47,871 nucleotides of DNA. It comes from an uncultured Verrucomicrobiota bacterium (lineage in GTDB: Bacteria; Verrucomicrobiota; Verrucomicrobiia; Palsa-1439). Below, one piece after another: positions 29,883 through 40,331 of this stretch (positions are counted from its first letter, which is position 1; the number at the start of each line of letters is the position of its first letter). The notes beneath the pieces are model-generated. The model saw only the letters and a list, made by a program, of their open reading frames with translations. It did not search any database and was not told where the DNA came from. The DNA is taken from positions 1 through 47,871 of the forward strand of contig CAIKAP010000186.1 of assembly GCA_903825435.1 (NCBI GenBank), written 5' to 3'. The position numbers were made by a program, and so were the translations under genes.

Positions 29883-30610
29883 AACGAATCCTGATTCTGA
29901 CAATCGCATGTTGCGCCGCGGCTGGCGCACAAGGACAACTCTTCGACACCTCGGCGGCGCAGTCGGAACTGGTGGCGACGTTAATGGGCACCGGGCGCGT
30001 CTTCAGCGCGAACGTGACGGTCAAACGCGAGAAACGCGACAAGCAAATCAGAATCGCCGACAACGTCATGTTTATGCGCGACGGCGACCTCCGTATCGAA
30101 CACAAACCCGCCGACGAACCGTCGCTGGCGAAACTGACCGCCAAGCTCAAGAAGGACAACCTCGCCGAGATTGTCACCATTCTCCTTCCGAAAACCAACA
30201 AAGCCTACCTGATCCTTCCCGGTAAACGTGCCTACATCGAAGCATCTTCCGAGAAGACAGCCGCACCCCGCACGGAAAGCAAGCTCTTGCGCGCGGAGAC
30301 CCTGGACGGTCATCTCTGCACCGTCCGTCAGATCACCCTGACCAGCGAGGATGACTCTCGCCAACAGATCATCATCTGGGAAGCCGCCGAACTCCAAGGA
30401 TTCATCGTCAAGAGCCAGATGGACCGCGGCGACGACACCAACGAGATTCTCCTCTTTACCAACATCAAGCTCGAAAAAACCGACGATACAAAATTCGCCA
30501 TCCCCGACGGTTACAGCAAGCTCAAAGGGGAATCCACTGGTGAGATCGCCGAGGTGATGATGGAGTTCGACCTCGACCGCGACGCCGCGCTCGCCGATCT
30601 GCTGCGCTAA
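29879..30610 (+). CDS. LolA-like / outer-membrane lipoprotein-sorting-like periplasmic protein
   Basis: Signal peptide plus ADNVMFMRDGDLRIEHKP... beta-rich domain; ATGA overlap with the permease gene. Confidence 0.6.
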   Translation: MKRILILTIACCAAAGAQGQLFDTSAAQSELVATLMGTGRVFSANVTVKREKRDKQIRIADNVMFMRDGDLRIEHKPADEPSLAKLTAKLKKDNLAEIVTILLPKTNKAYLILPGKRAYIEASSEKTAAPRTESKLLRAETLDGHLCTVRQITLTSEDDSRQQIIIWEAAELQGFIVKSQMDRGDDTNEILLFTNIKLEKTDDTKFAIPDGYSKLKGESTGEIAEVMMEFDLDRDAALADLLR

Positions 30611-32274
30611 CGTTTCCGCTTGCCGGCTTTTACCAGCATCTCCTCGGCGTGCTTTAACGTCACGCTCGTCAGGTCGCGCCCGCCGAGCATCCGCGCCAAC
30701 TCCTCCGCGCGTTCCTTCTCCGCCACCGGCGCGATGTCGGCGGAAGTCCGACCGTCTCGGACGGTCTTCGTCACGACGAAATGGCACGCACCCTGCGCCG
30801 CCACCTGCGGCAGGTGCGTGATGCAAATGACCTGTCGTTTGTCAGCGACAACCTGCAGTTTCTCGCCAACCGCTTTGCCCATCTCACCGCCCACGTTCGC
30901 GTCAATCTCGTCGAACACCAGCACCGGAATCTTGTCGTGCGCGGCGAGCACCACCTTCACCGCCAGCATTACGCGCGACATCTCGCCACTCGACGCGATC
31001 TGTCGCAACGGGCGCGTCGGTTCACCGACGTTCGGCGCGAAGGCGAACTCGATCTCGTCGAGGCCGGACGGCGCCGGCGTTGCCGTATCGCTTAGCGTGA
31101 CGTCGAAGCTGCCATGCGCGAAGCCGAGGTCACGCAACTCCTTCGTGATGGCAGCGGCAAGCTTCTTCGAGGCAGCCTGTCGCAGCTTGCGAAGCTCGCA
31201 TCCGTGCTGCTCAATCTGTGCGACGGCCTTCGTAATCTCGGCGTCGAGTTGTGTGGCGCGCTCGCCGCGTGTTTCGAGGAAACGAAGCCGCTCCTTCGAC
31301 TTTGCGCGGAATGCCAACACGTCGGCGAGTGAGCCGCCGTACTTGCGTTTCAGCTTGTGCAGTGTGGCGAGACGGTCGTCGAGGAACTGGAGGCGTTGCG
31401 GGTCAGCGTCAATCCGCCCGGCGAAGTTCGTGACGCTGCGGTCCAACTCCTGCAACTGCACCGCGACCGACGCGGCCTCGTCTTTCCACGCCGACGCTTC
31501 GGGTGCGATGGCAGCGAGGTCGGCGAGTGGTTTCTGCGCGGCGACCAGCGCGCTGAACGCCGATGACTCGTCGCCAGCGAGCACGGCGTGGATGACATCG
31601 GCGAGTTCGAGGATGCGCGCGGCGTTGGCGACGCGGTTGTGTTCTGCCTGCAACTCCGCCTCGTCGAGGTCGGCGAGTTTTGCGTCTTCGATTTCTCGGA
31701 CTTGGAACTGGAGAAACTCGATCTCCTGCGCCGGGTCGCGTCCGTCCTCAGCGAGCGCGGCGCGGTCGCGCTGGAGTTGCTGCCAGCGCTGGTAGGCGTC
31801 CTTGTAGGCACGGCTCGATTTGTCGTGTTCACCGAACGCATCGAGCAGATCCATCTGAAACTCGCGGCTCAACAGCGATTGGTGGTCGTGCGGTCCGTGC
31901 ATGTCCACAAGCAGATCGCCGACGCGCTTGAGCGACTGCACCGTCGCTGGTGAATCGTTGATGAAGACTTTGCCAGTGCCGTTCGCGTTGAATTGCCGTC
32001 GGATGATGAGCGGTCCATCTTCGCCGTCGGCGAGGCCGAAGTCGTCGAGCAAGCCGCGCGGAGGCGCGGTGAAGACGGCCTCAACAGCGCACTGGTCGGC
32101 GCCGGAGCGGATGAGCGACTTGTCGGCGCGGTCGCCGAGGATGAGATTGAGTGCGCCGACGATGACGGATTTGCCCGCGCCGGTTTCGCCGGTAATGACG
32201 TTGAGACCGTCGCCGAACTCGACGGCGACATCCTCGACGATGGCGATGTTACGGATACGAAGCGACTGGAGCAT
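30607..32274 (-). CDS. recN: DNA repair protein RecN
   Basis: MLQSLRIRNIAIVEDVAVEFGDGLNVITGETGAGKSVIVGALNLILGDRAD; SSGEMSRVMLAVK; LVFDEIDANVGG. Confidence 0.96.
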   Translation of the reverse strand: MLQSLRIRNIAIVEDVAVEFGDGLNVITGETGAGKSVIVGALNLILGDRADKSLIRSGADQCAVEAVFTAPPRGLLDDFGLADGEDGPLIIRRQFNANGTGKVFINDSPATVQSLKRVGDLLVDMHGPHDHQSLLSREFQMDLLDAFGEHDKSSRAYKDAYQRWQQLQRDRAALAEDGRDPAQEIEFLQFQVREIEDAKLADLDEAELQAEHNRVANAARILELADVIHAVLAGDESSAFSALVAAQKPLADLAAIAPEASAWKDEAASVAVQLQELDRSVTNFAGRIDADPQRLQFLDDRLATLHKLKRKYGGSLADVLAFRAKSKERLRFLETRGERATQLDAEITKAVAQIEQHGCELRKLRQAASKKLAAAITKELRDLGFAHGSFDVTLSDTATPAPSGLDEIEFAFAPNVGEPTRPLRQIASSGEMSRVMLAVKVVLAAHDKIPVLVFDEIDANVGGEMGKAVGEKLQVVADKRQVICITHLPQVAAQGACHFVVTKTVRDGRTSADIAPVAEKERAEELARMLGGRDLTSVTLKHAEEMLVKAGKRKR

Positions 32275-32394
32275 GGTGCGGAAGATAGCGAAGACAGGCG
32301 GAAAGCGAAAGCTGGAACATTTAGCGACCCCACTGCTCATTTGATCTTATCATGCTTCTGAAGTTCGATTTGGCTTCGGTTGATCCCACTTTCA

Positions 32395-33315
32395 TTAGTG
32401 TACAAAGCGGCTGGCGGCATCACAGACTTTGGCAATGTCGCGCTCGTTGAAACGCACGATGCTGACGTGTTCGCCACGCGGCTCCCAGATAGGCAAGGAT
32501 GCCGGGCCAAACAACGCGATAGTGGGGGTGCTGACAGCGGCAGCCATATGGGTGATGCCGGAATCGTTCCCCACGAATAGGGTGCACCGTTCGAGCACAG
32601 CGGCCAGCTCGACCAGCTTTAGTCCCCACACCCGATGGAATATAGGGAACTCGATCAACTCGGTCAGGCGTGCCACAACCGCTTCGTCAGCCTCGCCTTG
32701 CACAAGGAGGAGTTGAACTGCCAGTTCGTCTACAAGCCAACGTGCAATAGCCGCAAACTTCTCGACGGGCCAGTTCTTGCGCTCGCTACCACTGCCGGGG
32801 TGGAGCGCGACGATCCGTTTGCCGCCCACCGCCGCCAGAAAACGGGAAGCCAACGCACGGTCAACATCGTTCGGGAAAACCCGTGGTACCGTCTGTTGGA
32901 CGAAGATAGCGAGTGTTTCGAGCGGTTTGCAGTAGTGCTCCGCCGCATGCAACTGGCTGGGGCGAGGCGAGGCTTCGATAACCTGTCCCGCGCCACATCG
33001 GCGGATGTTGTCGGCGAATATGTGGTCAGGGTCAAAGATGTAGGAGAGAACGACGTGAAAGCCGCGGAAGTAGTCGACGAGGGATTCGTTGAACTGGCCG
33101 TTGGGGACGAAAAAGCCGGCCATTGGTCCAGCCTCGATGGATCGGATGGCGTCGGCGTAGTGGCGTTGGTGGGCAAGCTCGATGATATGGGGATAGCCGA
33201 GGATCTCGATATGGGCGTCGGGCCAGCGTTCGCGCAAGGCGCCGACGGCAGGCAGCGTCAGGATGAAGTCGCCAATGGCTCCACCACGCACAACAAGAAT
33301 ACGGGGATGGTTCAC
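32395..33315 (-). CDS. Glycosyltransferase family 9 (heptosyltransferase-like)
   Basis: ILVVRGGAIGDFILTLPAVGALRERWP, HPGSGSERKNWP, FVGNDSGITHMAAAVSTPTIALFGP. Confidence 0.93.
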   Translation of the reverse strand: MNHPRILVVRGGAIGDFILTLPAVGALRERWPDAHIEILGYPHIIELAHQRHYADAIRSIEAGPMAGFFVPNGQFNESLVDYFRGFHVVLSYIFDPDHIFADNIRRCGAGQVIEASPRPSQLHAAEHYCKPLETLAIFVQQTVPRVFPNDVDRALASRFLAAVGGKRIVALHPGSGSERKNWPVEKFAAIARWLVDELAVQLLLVQGEADEAVVARLTELIEFPIFHRVWGLKLVELAAVLERCTLFVGNDSGITHMAAAVSTPTIALFGPASLPIWEPRGEHVSIVRFNERDIAKVCDAASRFVH

Positions 33316-33426
33316 TATTTAGGGCGGTAGGTGCGCAGTTCCAAAGGCTGGTCGTTGGAGTAGATGGCGAGAAGGTCAGCCTGTTCCGTAAATTTCCACT
33401 TCACGCATGTCTCCGTGCCATTCATT

Positions 33427-33771
33427 CTACCGTATCACCTTTGTGAAACCGTCCAGCTCGACGCCCACAACCTTCCCCTTCCCGTCAAAACGAACGATGA
33501 GCCGTTTCTCCGACGGCAGGCTGTACTCCCAAGTCACCCGCGACACCATACCGACGACACTCCTCACGTGGTTAGGTTCTCCCGCGGCTTTCACCACTTC
33601 TGTCTCCGTCATTCCGACTTTGATCACCGATTGCAGATGTTCCAGCTCGATCTCCCACTGTTTCTTGGGGGCAGGCGGTGGTTCGGGGGACGGTGACGAT
33701 TTAGCGGGTTCGCCACAACCGCACGCCAGTAGCAACGCAACTAGGCCACACAAGAAATGCTTCTTCGTCAT
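33427..33771 (-). CDS. Small lipoprotein with BamE/SmpA-like fold signature
   Basis: Lipobox LLLACGCGEP; IKVGMTETEVVKAAGEPNHV. Confidence 0.65.
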   Translation of the reverse strand: MTKKHFLCGLVALLLACGCGEPAKSSPSPEPPPAPKKQWEIELEHLQSVIKVGMTETEVVKAAGEPNHVRSVVGMVSRVTWEYSLPSEKRLIVRFDGKGKVVGVELDGFTKVIR

Positions 33772-33776
33772 GGCGG

Positions 33777-34325
33777 TCAATATGCCAGAACTCCGAGCGC
33801 CATCAAGACGGCGCCAAGGCAGATTCCCAGCGAACAAACCGTGCGGCATCGTTCGTCGTTGGCCATCGCCCAATCGATCAGGTCGCGGAAATGATGCGGC
33901 GCGACCGTCATCCAGATCGACGCCACCACCCAGATGTACGCCAGCACTGTCACAAACAACCGCAGCACCGTCTCACTCGCGTCAGCGGCATCCACCATCT
34001 GCTTGGCCAGCAGCAACAGCAGCGCCGCCGTCGCCCGCAACGCCAAGTAATGCACACTGTAGCGATATACCAGGAACAACGCGACCGGCACACCAATCAC
34101 AACGAACGGCTGCGCCCACTTCCATTCGTCGCTGTCGCGCGCCGCATTGAACATCACCCACCAGGCGATCAATCCCGCGACGGTAATCAGGACACGTCCC
34201 CATAACACCGAGCGCGGGAATTTCACAAGAAATTCCCGGTGCCGCGACGGCACCAGCACCCCCGGCAGCCGCACCGCGATAATCGCACTACCCACCATCG
34301 TCGAAATCAAAGCTAGTCGTGTCAT
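33777..34325 (-). CDS. Hypothetical multi-pass membrane protein
   Basis: Several hydrophobic segments; start overlaps the miaB stop. Confidence 0.7.
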   Translation of the reverse strand: MTRLALISTMVGSAIIAVRLPGVLVPSRHREFLVKFPRSVLWGRVLITVAGLIAWWVMFNAARDSDEWKWAQPFVVIGVPVALFLVYRYSVHYLALRATAALLLLLAKQMVDAADASETVLRLFVTVLAYIWVVASIWMTVAPHHFRDLIDWAMANDERCRTVCSLGICLGAVLMALGVLAY

Positions 34326-35653
34326 AAATTTTGAATTGCCGGCGTGCCGTATAACGTGACATCTGTGGCTCGTTCAATCCGCACCGACAACAGCGCGTTC
34401 TTATGCCGCAAATCGCCCTCAAACACAACCCCCTTATTTGTCCGCGTACGGCCGAACATCCTTCGTGGATTCTTTGCGCTTGGTCCTTCGACCAAAATCT
34501 CGACCGTATGCCCGACAAGCTCGCGATTCTTCCGCAACGCCGTCTCGTTGAGCATCTCCAACAGTCGGTGGTGGCGTTCCTCCTTCACCGCCGTCGGCAC
34601 CTGCTCCTCCATTGCCGCCGCTGGCGTGCCGCGCCGTTTGGAGTACATGAAGATGTACGCCTGCTCAAAGGAAACCTCCCGCATCAACGATGCCGTTTGC
34701 TCGAAATCCGCCTCCGCCTCACCGGGGAAACCGATAATGATGTCACTGGAGAAAACCATCTTTGATTGAGCCGCCCGCAGTTTTTCCACGATCCGCAAAA
34801 ATTTCGCCCTGTCATACCCGCGCTTCATCGCTTTTAAAATCCGGTCCGAACCGCTCTGTACCGGCAGATGTGCCTGCTCGCATAACTTCGGCAGATCGCG
34901 GTATGCCGTGACCAGGTCATCGCCAAACCCCTTCGGATGCGGCGAGGTGAACCGGATCCGCTCAAGCCCATTCACCTCGTGCACGGCCTCCAACAGTTGG
35001 ACAAATGCCGACTTGCCATTCTTCTTCGCAATGAGGCCGCGACCGTAACTCGTCACGATCTGCCCGAGCAACGTCACCTCCTTGACGCCGCAATCCGCCA
35101 ACCGCCGAACCTCATCCACTATCTCCCCAATGTTCCGACTTCGTTCCGGTCCGCGGGTCTGCGGCACGATGCAAAAGCTGCACTGCATGTCGCAGCCTTG
35201 CATAATGCTGACAAACGCCGTCACCCCACCGGCTTGATGTTCCTTGACCGCGGATTCGCTGCCGATCTCCTCCGCGATGTCCACGATGGGAGTCTTTTCC
35301 GTAAAAAGACGATCCAGGTACTCTGGCATGTGATGGAAGCGCTGCGTTCCAACGACCAAGTCCACGGCCGGTAACTTTTTGGACAGTTCCGCGCCACGGC
35401 TCTGCGCCATGCACCCCATAAATCCGAGCCGCAGCGTCGGCTTCGAGCGTTTGCGCCCGGCCAGCGCCGCCATTTTGTTGAGCGCCTTCTGTTCGGCAAG
35501 GTCGCGGACGCTGCAGGTGTTCAACAAAATTGCGTCGGCTTCCTCTTCCGTGGTGACTATAGCGTAGCCGTGTTGCGCCAACATCGCAGCGACCGCCTCG
35601 CTGTCGCGCACGTTCATCTGGCAACCGTACGTCTTGATGAAAACCTTCTTCAC
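34322..35653 (-). CDS. miaB: tRNA-2-methylthio-N6-dimethylallyladenosine synthase
   Basis: FIKTYGCQMNVRDSE, GCDMQCSFCIVPQTRG (radical SAM CxxxCxxC), DIIIGFPGEAEADF, TRAM domain. Confidence 0.96.
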   Translation of the reverse strand: MKKVFIKTYGCQMNVRDSEAVAAMLAQHGYAIVTTEEEADAILLNTCSVRDLAEQKALNKMAALAGRKRSKPTLRLGFMGCMAQSRGAELSKKLPAVDLVVGTQRFHHMPEYLDRLFTEKTPIVDIAEEIGSESAVKEHQAGGVTAFVSIMQGCDMQCSFCIVPQTRGPERSRNIGEIVDEVRRLADCGVKEVTLLGQIVTSYGRGLIAKKNGKSAFVQLLEAVHEVNGLERIRFTSPHPKGFGDDLVTAYRDLPKLCEQAHLPVQSGSDRILKAMKRGYDRAKFLRIVEKLRAAQSKMVFSSDIIIGFPGEAEADFEQTASLMREVSFEQAYIFMYSKRRGTPAAAMEEQVPTAVKEERHHRLLEMLNETALRKNRELVGHTVEILVEGPSAKNPRRMFGRTRTNKGVVFEGDLRHKNALLSVRIERATDVTLYGTPAIQNL

Positions 35654-36243
35654 TAGAACGGCTGCGCAGGATGACGTCCGTGGATTAACGCCAACACCTC
35701 GGTGCGGGTCGAGATGCGTTTACGGAACCCACCACGCATGGCGGAGGTGATGACCGTCGCACCGGGTTTCTTGACGCCGCGCATGGTCATGCAGGTGTGG
35801 ACCGCCTCGCAGACAACGGCGACCCCCTGCGGCTTCAACTCCTGATCGACGATGTCGGCGATCTGGCTGGTCATTCGTTCCTGCACTTGCGGACGACGCG
35901 CAAACGACTCGACCACGCGCGCCAGCTTGCTGATGCCAACGACATGACCGTTCGGGATATACGCCACATGCGCCCTGCCAAAGAACGGCATCAGGTGATG
36001 CTCGCACATCGAGAAAAACGGGATGTCTTTGACCAGCACCATCTCGTGGTGATCCTCATAGAACTGTTTCGAGAGGCTCTCCTTCGGGTCCTCCTCACCA
36101 GCACCGAAGATCTCCTCGTACATCCGCGCCACACGTTCGGGTGTCTCCAGCAATCCTTCCCGTTTCGGGTTCTCACCGATAGCTTCCAGCAACATACGGA
36201 TCGCTTCGGCAATCTTCTTTTGGTTGACGCGGCGTGTTTTCAT
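35653..36243 (-). CDS. folE: GTP cyclohydrolase I
   Basis: [50 protein letters not shown]. Confidence 0.97.
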   Translation of the reverse strand: MKTRRVNQKKIAEAIRMLLEAIGENPKREGLLETPERVARMYEEIFGAGEEDPKESLSKQFYEDHHEMVLVKDIPFFSMCEHHLMPFFGRAHVAYIPNGHVVGISKLARVVESFARRPQVQERMTSQIADIVDQELKPQGVAVVCEAVHTCMTMRGVKKPGATVITSAMRGGFRKRISTRTEVLALIHGRHPAQPF

Positions 36244-36392
36244 AACAGGAACGGTGAGGAGCATACCCCATCACCTTCCATAGGTCAATTAGCGCCATAC
36301 GTACGCCTTATCGGGAAAGGCATACGCGTGTATGATTGACTTGCATCAATGCCGCTGTTATTGTCAAGCAGAGAATAGGAGAAACTGCTGCG

Positions 36393-37154
36393 ATGAAAAC
36401 AGTTCAAACCGCTACAGACTACAGACGGAAGAAACCAATTGCCTTTACCCTGATAGAGCTGTTGGTAGTGGTTACGATCATCCTCGTTCTGGCTGCCCTC
36501 CTGTTTCCTGCCCTTGCGAACATCAAGGAAAGAGCGAACCGTGTAAAGTGCGCAAGCAATCTGCGCCAAATAACAACCGCCGCTATTCATTTTGCTTCCG
36601 AGACCAAGTTTGATACTGATGTCAAAATAATAGCTAGCGCTGCTGCAGGTGTGCAGGCATATGGCCAATTGCCGCTTCGCTCTACCTGGTGGGGGACGAA
36701 TACGCTGACTGGTACTACCAGTGCGGATTTCATCGGTGGGGATATTTGGCCATACCTCGGCAGAACCAATAACATCGGCATTCCTGGTAACCCGGAAATC
36801 CTTCGCTGCCCATATGACAAGGTTCCGTCAACCGCCTGTAAAGCATGGAAGGACAGCTCCTACGTCATGAACGATTGCGTTTACGCAAATCCTGCCCCTT
36901 ACTCCGGGAGGCAAAAAGTTCTCTATTGTTATCCTGCCGATGCCGTGTTTTTCTACGAAGCCAACCTTTCTACTGTTAATCCAGGCGGGCTTTATTTGAA
37001 TCCAGCCGCGAATAAATTAACTAGCCGTCACGCAAATGGTGGCAACCTGAGTTGTTTTGATGGTCATGTCGAATGGATGTCAATCGCTGAATGGAACGCA
37101 TTGGCCGGAGTCAGTGCAGGCACAACTAATCGGCTATACCCTTTCGGCAACTAA
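36393..37154 (+). CDS. Prepilin-like protein with H-X9-DG motif
   Basis: [43 protein letters not shown] and [12 protein letters not shown] (exactly H-X9-DG). Confidence 0.93.
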   Translation: MKTVQTATDYRRKKPIAFTLIELLVVVTIILVLAALLFPALANIKERANRVKCASNLRQITTAAIHFASETKFDTDVKIIASAAAGVQAYGQLPLRSTWWGTNTLTGTTSADFIGGDIWPYLGRTNNIGIPGNPEILRCPYDKVPSTACKAWKDSSYVMNDCVYANPAPYSGRQKVLYCYPADAVFFYEANLSTVNPGGLYLNPAANKLTSRHANGGNLSCFDGHVEWMSIAEWNALAGVSAGTTNRLYPFGN

Positions 37155-37170
37155 TCGAGTGCGGCTGACT

Positions 37171-37191
37171 GTCATTGAGAGCCTCAATGAC
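37171..37191. terminator. Bidirectional intrinsic terminator candidate between convergent genes
   Basis: GTCATTGAG-AGC-CTCAATGAC perfect 9-bp stem, 3-nt loop, then T-rich ttctctctgtt. Confidence 0.6.
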
Positions 37192-37217
37192 TTCTCTCTG
37201 TTCCCCTTATTGCCGCA

Positions 37218-39629
37218 TTAGTTCGTCAAGTAATGCAGGTACTTGATTCGAAACTTGACCTGCTTGCCAGCAGGTGCGGCGAGATCTTCGTACCGCTCTA
37301 CAACTGCATGCACGACAACTTCACCAATAACTATGTCAGTGCCCGCGTCGAAATTTCCGTCTGCGTTTACATCCACAATAGCTTGTCCAATAGCCCAGAT
37401 GCTGAATGTGCTGGACCGGGTCGTGATGAGGTTGGCGATGGCACGGACACCAGCTTCGCGTATGGATTTTTTGTTTGCCACTCCGTCGGCGACTCCAGCG
37501 ACTTCGCAAATTTCGCCGACCATTGAATAGCCGCTATTGGTGAATATCGTCCCGAACACATTGAGTGTCCCCCAGTTGGATATGGGGCGATATTGACGGA
37601 TGCTGTTGTTCCAATTCCGATTCTGGATATCGGCCACGTTGAGGGACGCAAGAGAGGTGTTGGTGACGAGAGCGATCAGTACGTCTTGACGCAATTGGCT
37701 TGGCGACGGGTACAGCCATTGAAATGGATATACGATGTATACTGTGTCGTTGATGTTGATGCGGCCTGCCACTGGCTCGTTAGTCGTGGTGAACAGGTCC
37801 AGCATGGCCCAGTCGGGAATGCTGTTTGTTTCCGACACGGGCGCAGGCCCCATACACAAAGTCCGCCACGGCACCCCGGTGTGGATGTAGCCAAGTTCAC
37901 CGAGTGATTTGATGGGGCTACCCGCAACGCTGCCGATGTTGGTGTGGCAGGACCAGTCGGCATCATTACCGGTAATGACGGAATCACTGACGAGCGGCAC
38001 GGAACAGCCGAGTACGGTGTTGGTGAGTCTGTATGTGTTGTACGCGCCACCCTGTCCGTAGCTACCAGAGTTCCAGCCGCCTAGAGTCCCAACGACAAAC
38101 GTCGTCCCACCGCCGAGGCAGTTCCAATACGTATTGACCGGTCTGCAACGCGGATCTATAGAAGCGCTGCCCCAGATCAAATTCGTCACTGGATTAAAGA
38201 AGTCCGGAGCGCCAGCCATAGCGGCTTTGAGAGTGTACGTGTGGTTCGTCATCGGAATGTGGGCATAGTCAAACCGTTGTAGAGGGAGTACCTTTTGAAA
38301 GACCCCGGTGACCATTCCGGAGTTGAAAGTGACGGTGACGTCACTCAAGTTAGCGTTCGTGAACGCGTACTTTTCCGCGCTCACCACCAGTGCCGTGTAC
38401 ACCCCAAAATTCCCCACCACAGGAACCATGACGCCAGTGATGCCGCTCAGCGCGTTGGGATTCGGAAATGTCTTGGTCTGCCCACTGCTAAACTTGATTG
38501 AAGGCTGGTTATAAAGCGTAACGCTGTGCGAAGTCAGAGGATACGAGATCGACGGGTACATATACCACAACTCGACATAGGTAGTTGAATCCATCTGCAC
38601 CATCAATTGGCCTAAAACATTGGTTGCCACTCGAAAGGAATTGGAAACGATTAGCTCATTCAGATAGGGCGTCCGCTGAAGGCCGAGATAGGTTGGCGGA
38701 TTCCCAAGACTATCGACAACGGTGGTGCGGGGGACACGGTAGGCGACGATGTTGGCTGCGATTTGCAGGCAGTTACTCCCGTACTTTTGGGCAAAGGTCA
38801 TCGGGAATAAATTTGTGAGATTGGGGTTTTGGAGATAGGCTGCTATATTTGTAACTAGGTCCGAAGGGAGCGAATAACTTTGGTTGAGGTTGAAGCAGGG
38901 AGCGCCCCACGGTGTCAACTTGGTGTTGGCACTGTAGGCGGTGATGTTAAAAATGCCGTTCATGCAGTCTTGAGTGCTGATGGCAGATGACGACCCCATC
39001 GGCCAGGAGCGTTCGGTCGGATAGCCAGCACTCGTTGCCGTGGTGTAGGAGGTATTGGGTTGGACACTCGCACCGAACACTCTCAGGTCAATGTTCGTTG
39101 GGGTACTACCAAGTGGATCTCCCCGTTGTTTGGCGGTGTTAATGTTGACCTTGCTGGCATCGTCGTCCACCCAATAGGCGTAGCGACCGACAAGGCCCGG
39201 TTGTCCCCATGTATAGTTGATCCAGTTGGCCGTGATGTTTGTTGTTGTGATGCCAGTGATACGTGCGCCCGCGTTGAGATCACAGCTGCCATTAGCCCCC
39301 ATACTGTACATTGAGACAGAGAAACCTACACCGTTGGTGCGAGTGAGAATCAATCCCGGTGCTGTGATATAAGAAGTGGTCGGTGTGATCTGTGGGGTGG
39401 CGGTTCGAAGCTGCATGACAGCCGCATCGATGCCAGCCAAAGCCATTTCTCTCGCTCTGATTTGGTCGCTGAAGGCAAGCGCGGCACTGTTCTCGATGCG
39501 CATGCTAATGGCAAAGGCAACAACCAGAATCGTTACGAGCACCAGTATGGCGAGGGTCAAGATGAGCGCAACGCCACGCTCGTCACGATGGCGGTTCAAG
39601 AGACGGTTGTTCATATGGAGAATCCTCAC
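37218..39629 (-). CDS. GspK/PilX-like minor pseudopilin (large, ~800 aa)
   Basis: RGVALILTLAILVLVTILVVAFAISMRIENSAALAFSDQIRAREMALAGIDAA; last gene of pseudopilin operon. Confidence 0.8.
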   Translation of the reverse strand: MRILHMNNRLLNRHRDERGVALILTLAILVLVTILVVAFAISMRIENSAALAFSDQIRAREMALAGIDAAVMQLRTATPQITPTTSYITAPGLILTRTNGVGFSVSMYSMGANGSCDLNAGARITGITTTNITANWINYTWGQPGLVGRYAYWVDDDASKVNINTAKQRGDPLGSTPTNIDLRVFGASVQPNTSYTTATSAGYPTERSWPMGSSSAISTQDCMNGIFNITAYSANTKLTPWGAPCFNLNQSYSLPSDLVTNIAAYLQNPNLTNLFPMTFAQKYGSNCLQIAANIVAYRVPRTTVVDSLGNPPTYLGLQRTPYLNELIVSNSFRVATNVLGQLMVQMDSTTYVELWYMYPSISYPLTSHSVTLYNQPSIKFSSGQTKTFPNPNALSGITGVMVPVVGNFGVYTALVVSAEKYAFTNANLSDVTVTFNSGMVTGVFQKVLPLQRFDYAHIPMTNHTYTLKAAMAGAPDFFNPVTNLIWGSASIDPRCRPVNTYWNCLGGGTTFVVGTLGGWNSGSYGQGGAYNTYRLTNTVLGCSVPLVSDSVITGNDADWSCHTNIGSVAGSPIKSLGELGYIHTGVPWRTLCMGPAPVSETNSIPDWAMLDLFTTTNEPVAGRININDTVYIVYPFQWLYPSPSQLRQDVLIALVTNTSLASLNVADIQNRNWNNSIRQYRPISNWGTLNVFGTIFTNSGYSMVGEICEVAGVADGVANKKSIREAGVRAIANLITTRSSTFSIWAIGQAIVDVNADGNFDAGTDIVIGEVVVHAVVERYEDLAAPAGKQVKFRIKYLHYLTN

Positions 39630-39632
39630 GGG

Positions 39633-40331
39633 CTAATGGCTCGGTAAATAAACGTCTAGACTGAACGTGCGCGCTGCGGAATTCGTAATGTTGTTGAAAA
39701 CAGCGGAACCAGAAGCGGCGTTAGCTTTGGCCAACCGGGCAGCGGCACGACTGTCAACGATGGTCAGTGAGAGTCTGACAGAAACAGGATTTTGGTTTCC
39801 CCCTGGCAGCGCGCTAGACCATGTTTGATTTGAAGCTACAATTGTCGCGTATTGAAATGACACATCCACTACGTTATCCACCAGAACGTCTCCCCCATTG
39901 GCATCCGCTGTGAGCTTCCAGTTATTCCCAGTCCCAACCGTGAATGTGTTTGTAGCGGTACGGCGCAGGGAGCACAAGCCGTTGGACTCCGTATTCATTT
40001 GGTAGGTGATTGTGAGGATGTCAGGCAGACCGTCATTAGCTGCTGCGGGAAACGCGATCCAGTCAGCACCACCTTGGAGAATTAGTGGCTGGGGATCGGA
40101 ATTGGTGCGCAAGACGGCTTGCGAAATGTCACGCGCAAATAAGTCTAACGCGGCACGGGCCTGCACAAACGTTTCAACTCTATTTTCGGTTAGTAGCCAG
40201 GCTTTGCTGGCCTGATTAAACGCTCCAAACAGAATGGCGCTCAGAATCGCAACGATGGAAATGGCCGCCAGCATTTCCAGCAATGTAAACCCCTCCGCGT
40301 ATCGCGATGATGGAGCCAAGAGTCGTTTCAT
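39633..40331 (-). CDS. GspJ/PilW-like prepilin
   Basis: GFTLLEMLAAISIVAILSAILFGAFNQASKAWLLTENRVETFVQARAALDLFARDIS. Confidence 0.85.
   Translation of the reverse strand: MKRLLAPSSRYAEGFTLLEMLAAISIVAILSAILFGAFNQASKAWLLTENRVETFVQARAALDLFARDISQAVLRTNSDPQPLILQGGADWIAFPAAANDGLPDILTITYQMNTESNGLCSLRRTATNTFTVGTGNNWKLTADANGGDVLVDNVVDVSFQYATIVASNQTWSSALPGGNQNPVSVRLSLTIVDSRAAARLAKANAASGSAVFNNITNSAARTFSLDVYLPSH

Noticed and set aside
33427-34325. Possible accessory pair (lipoprotein plus membrane protein)
   Set aside because: Looks like ordinary small envelope genes co-directional with miaB; nothing beyond a BamE-like signature.
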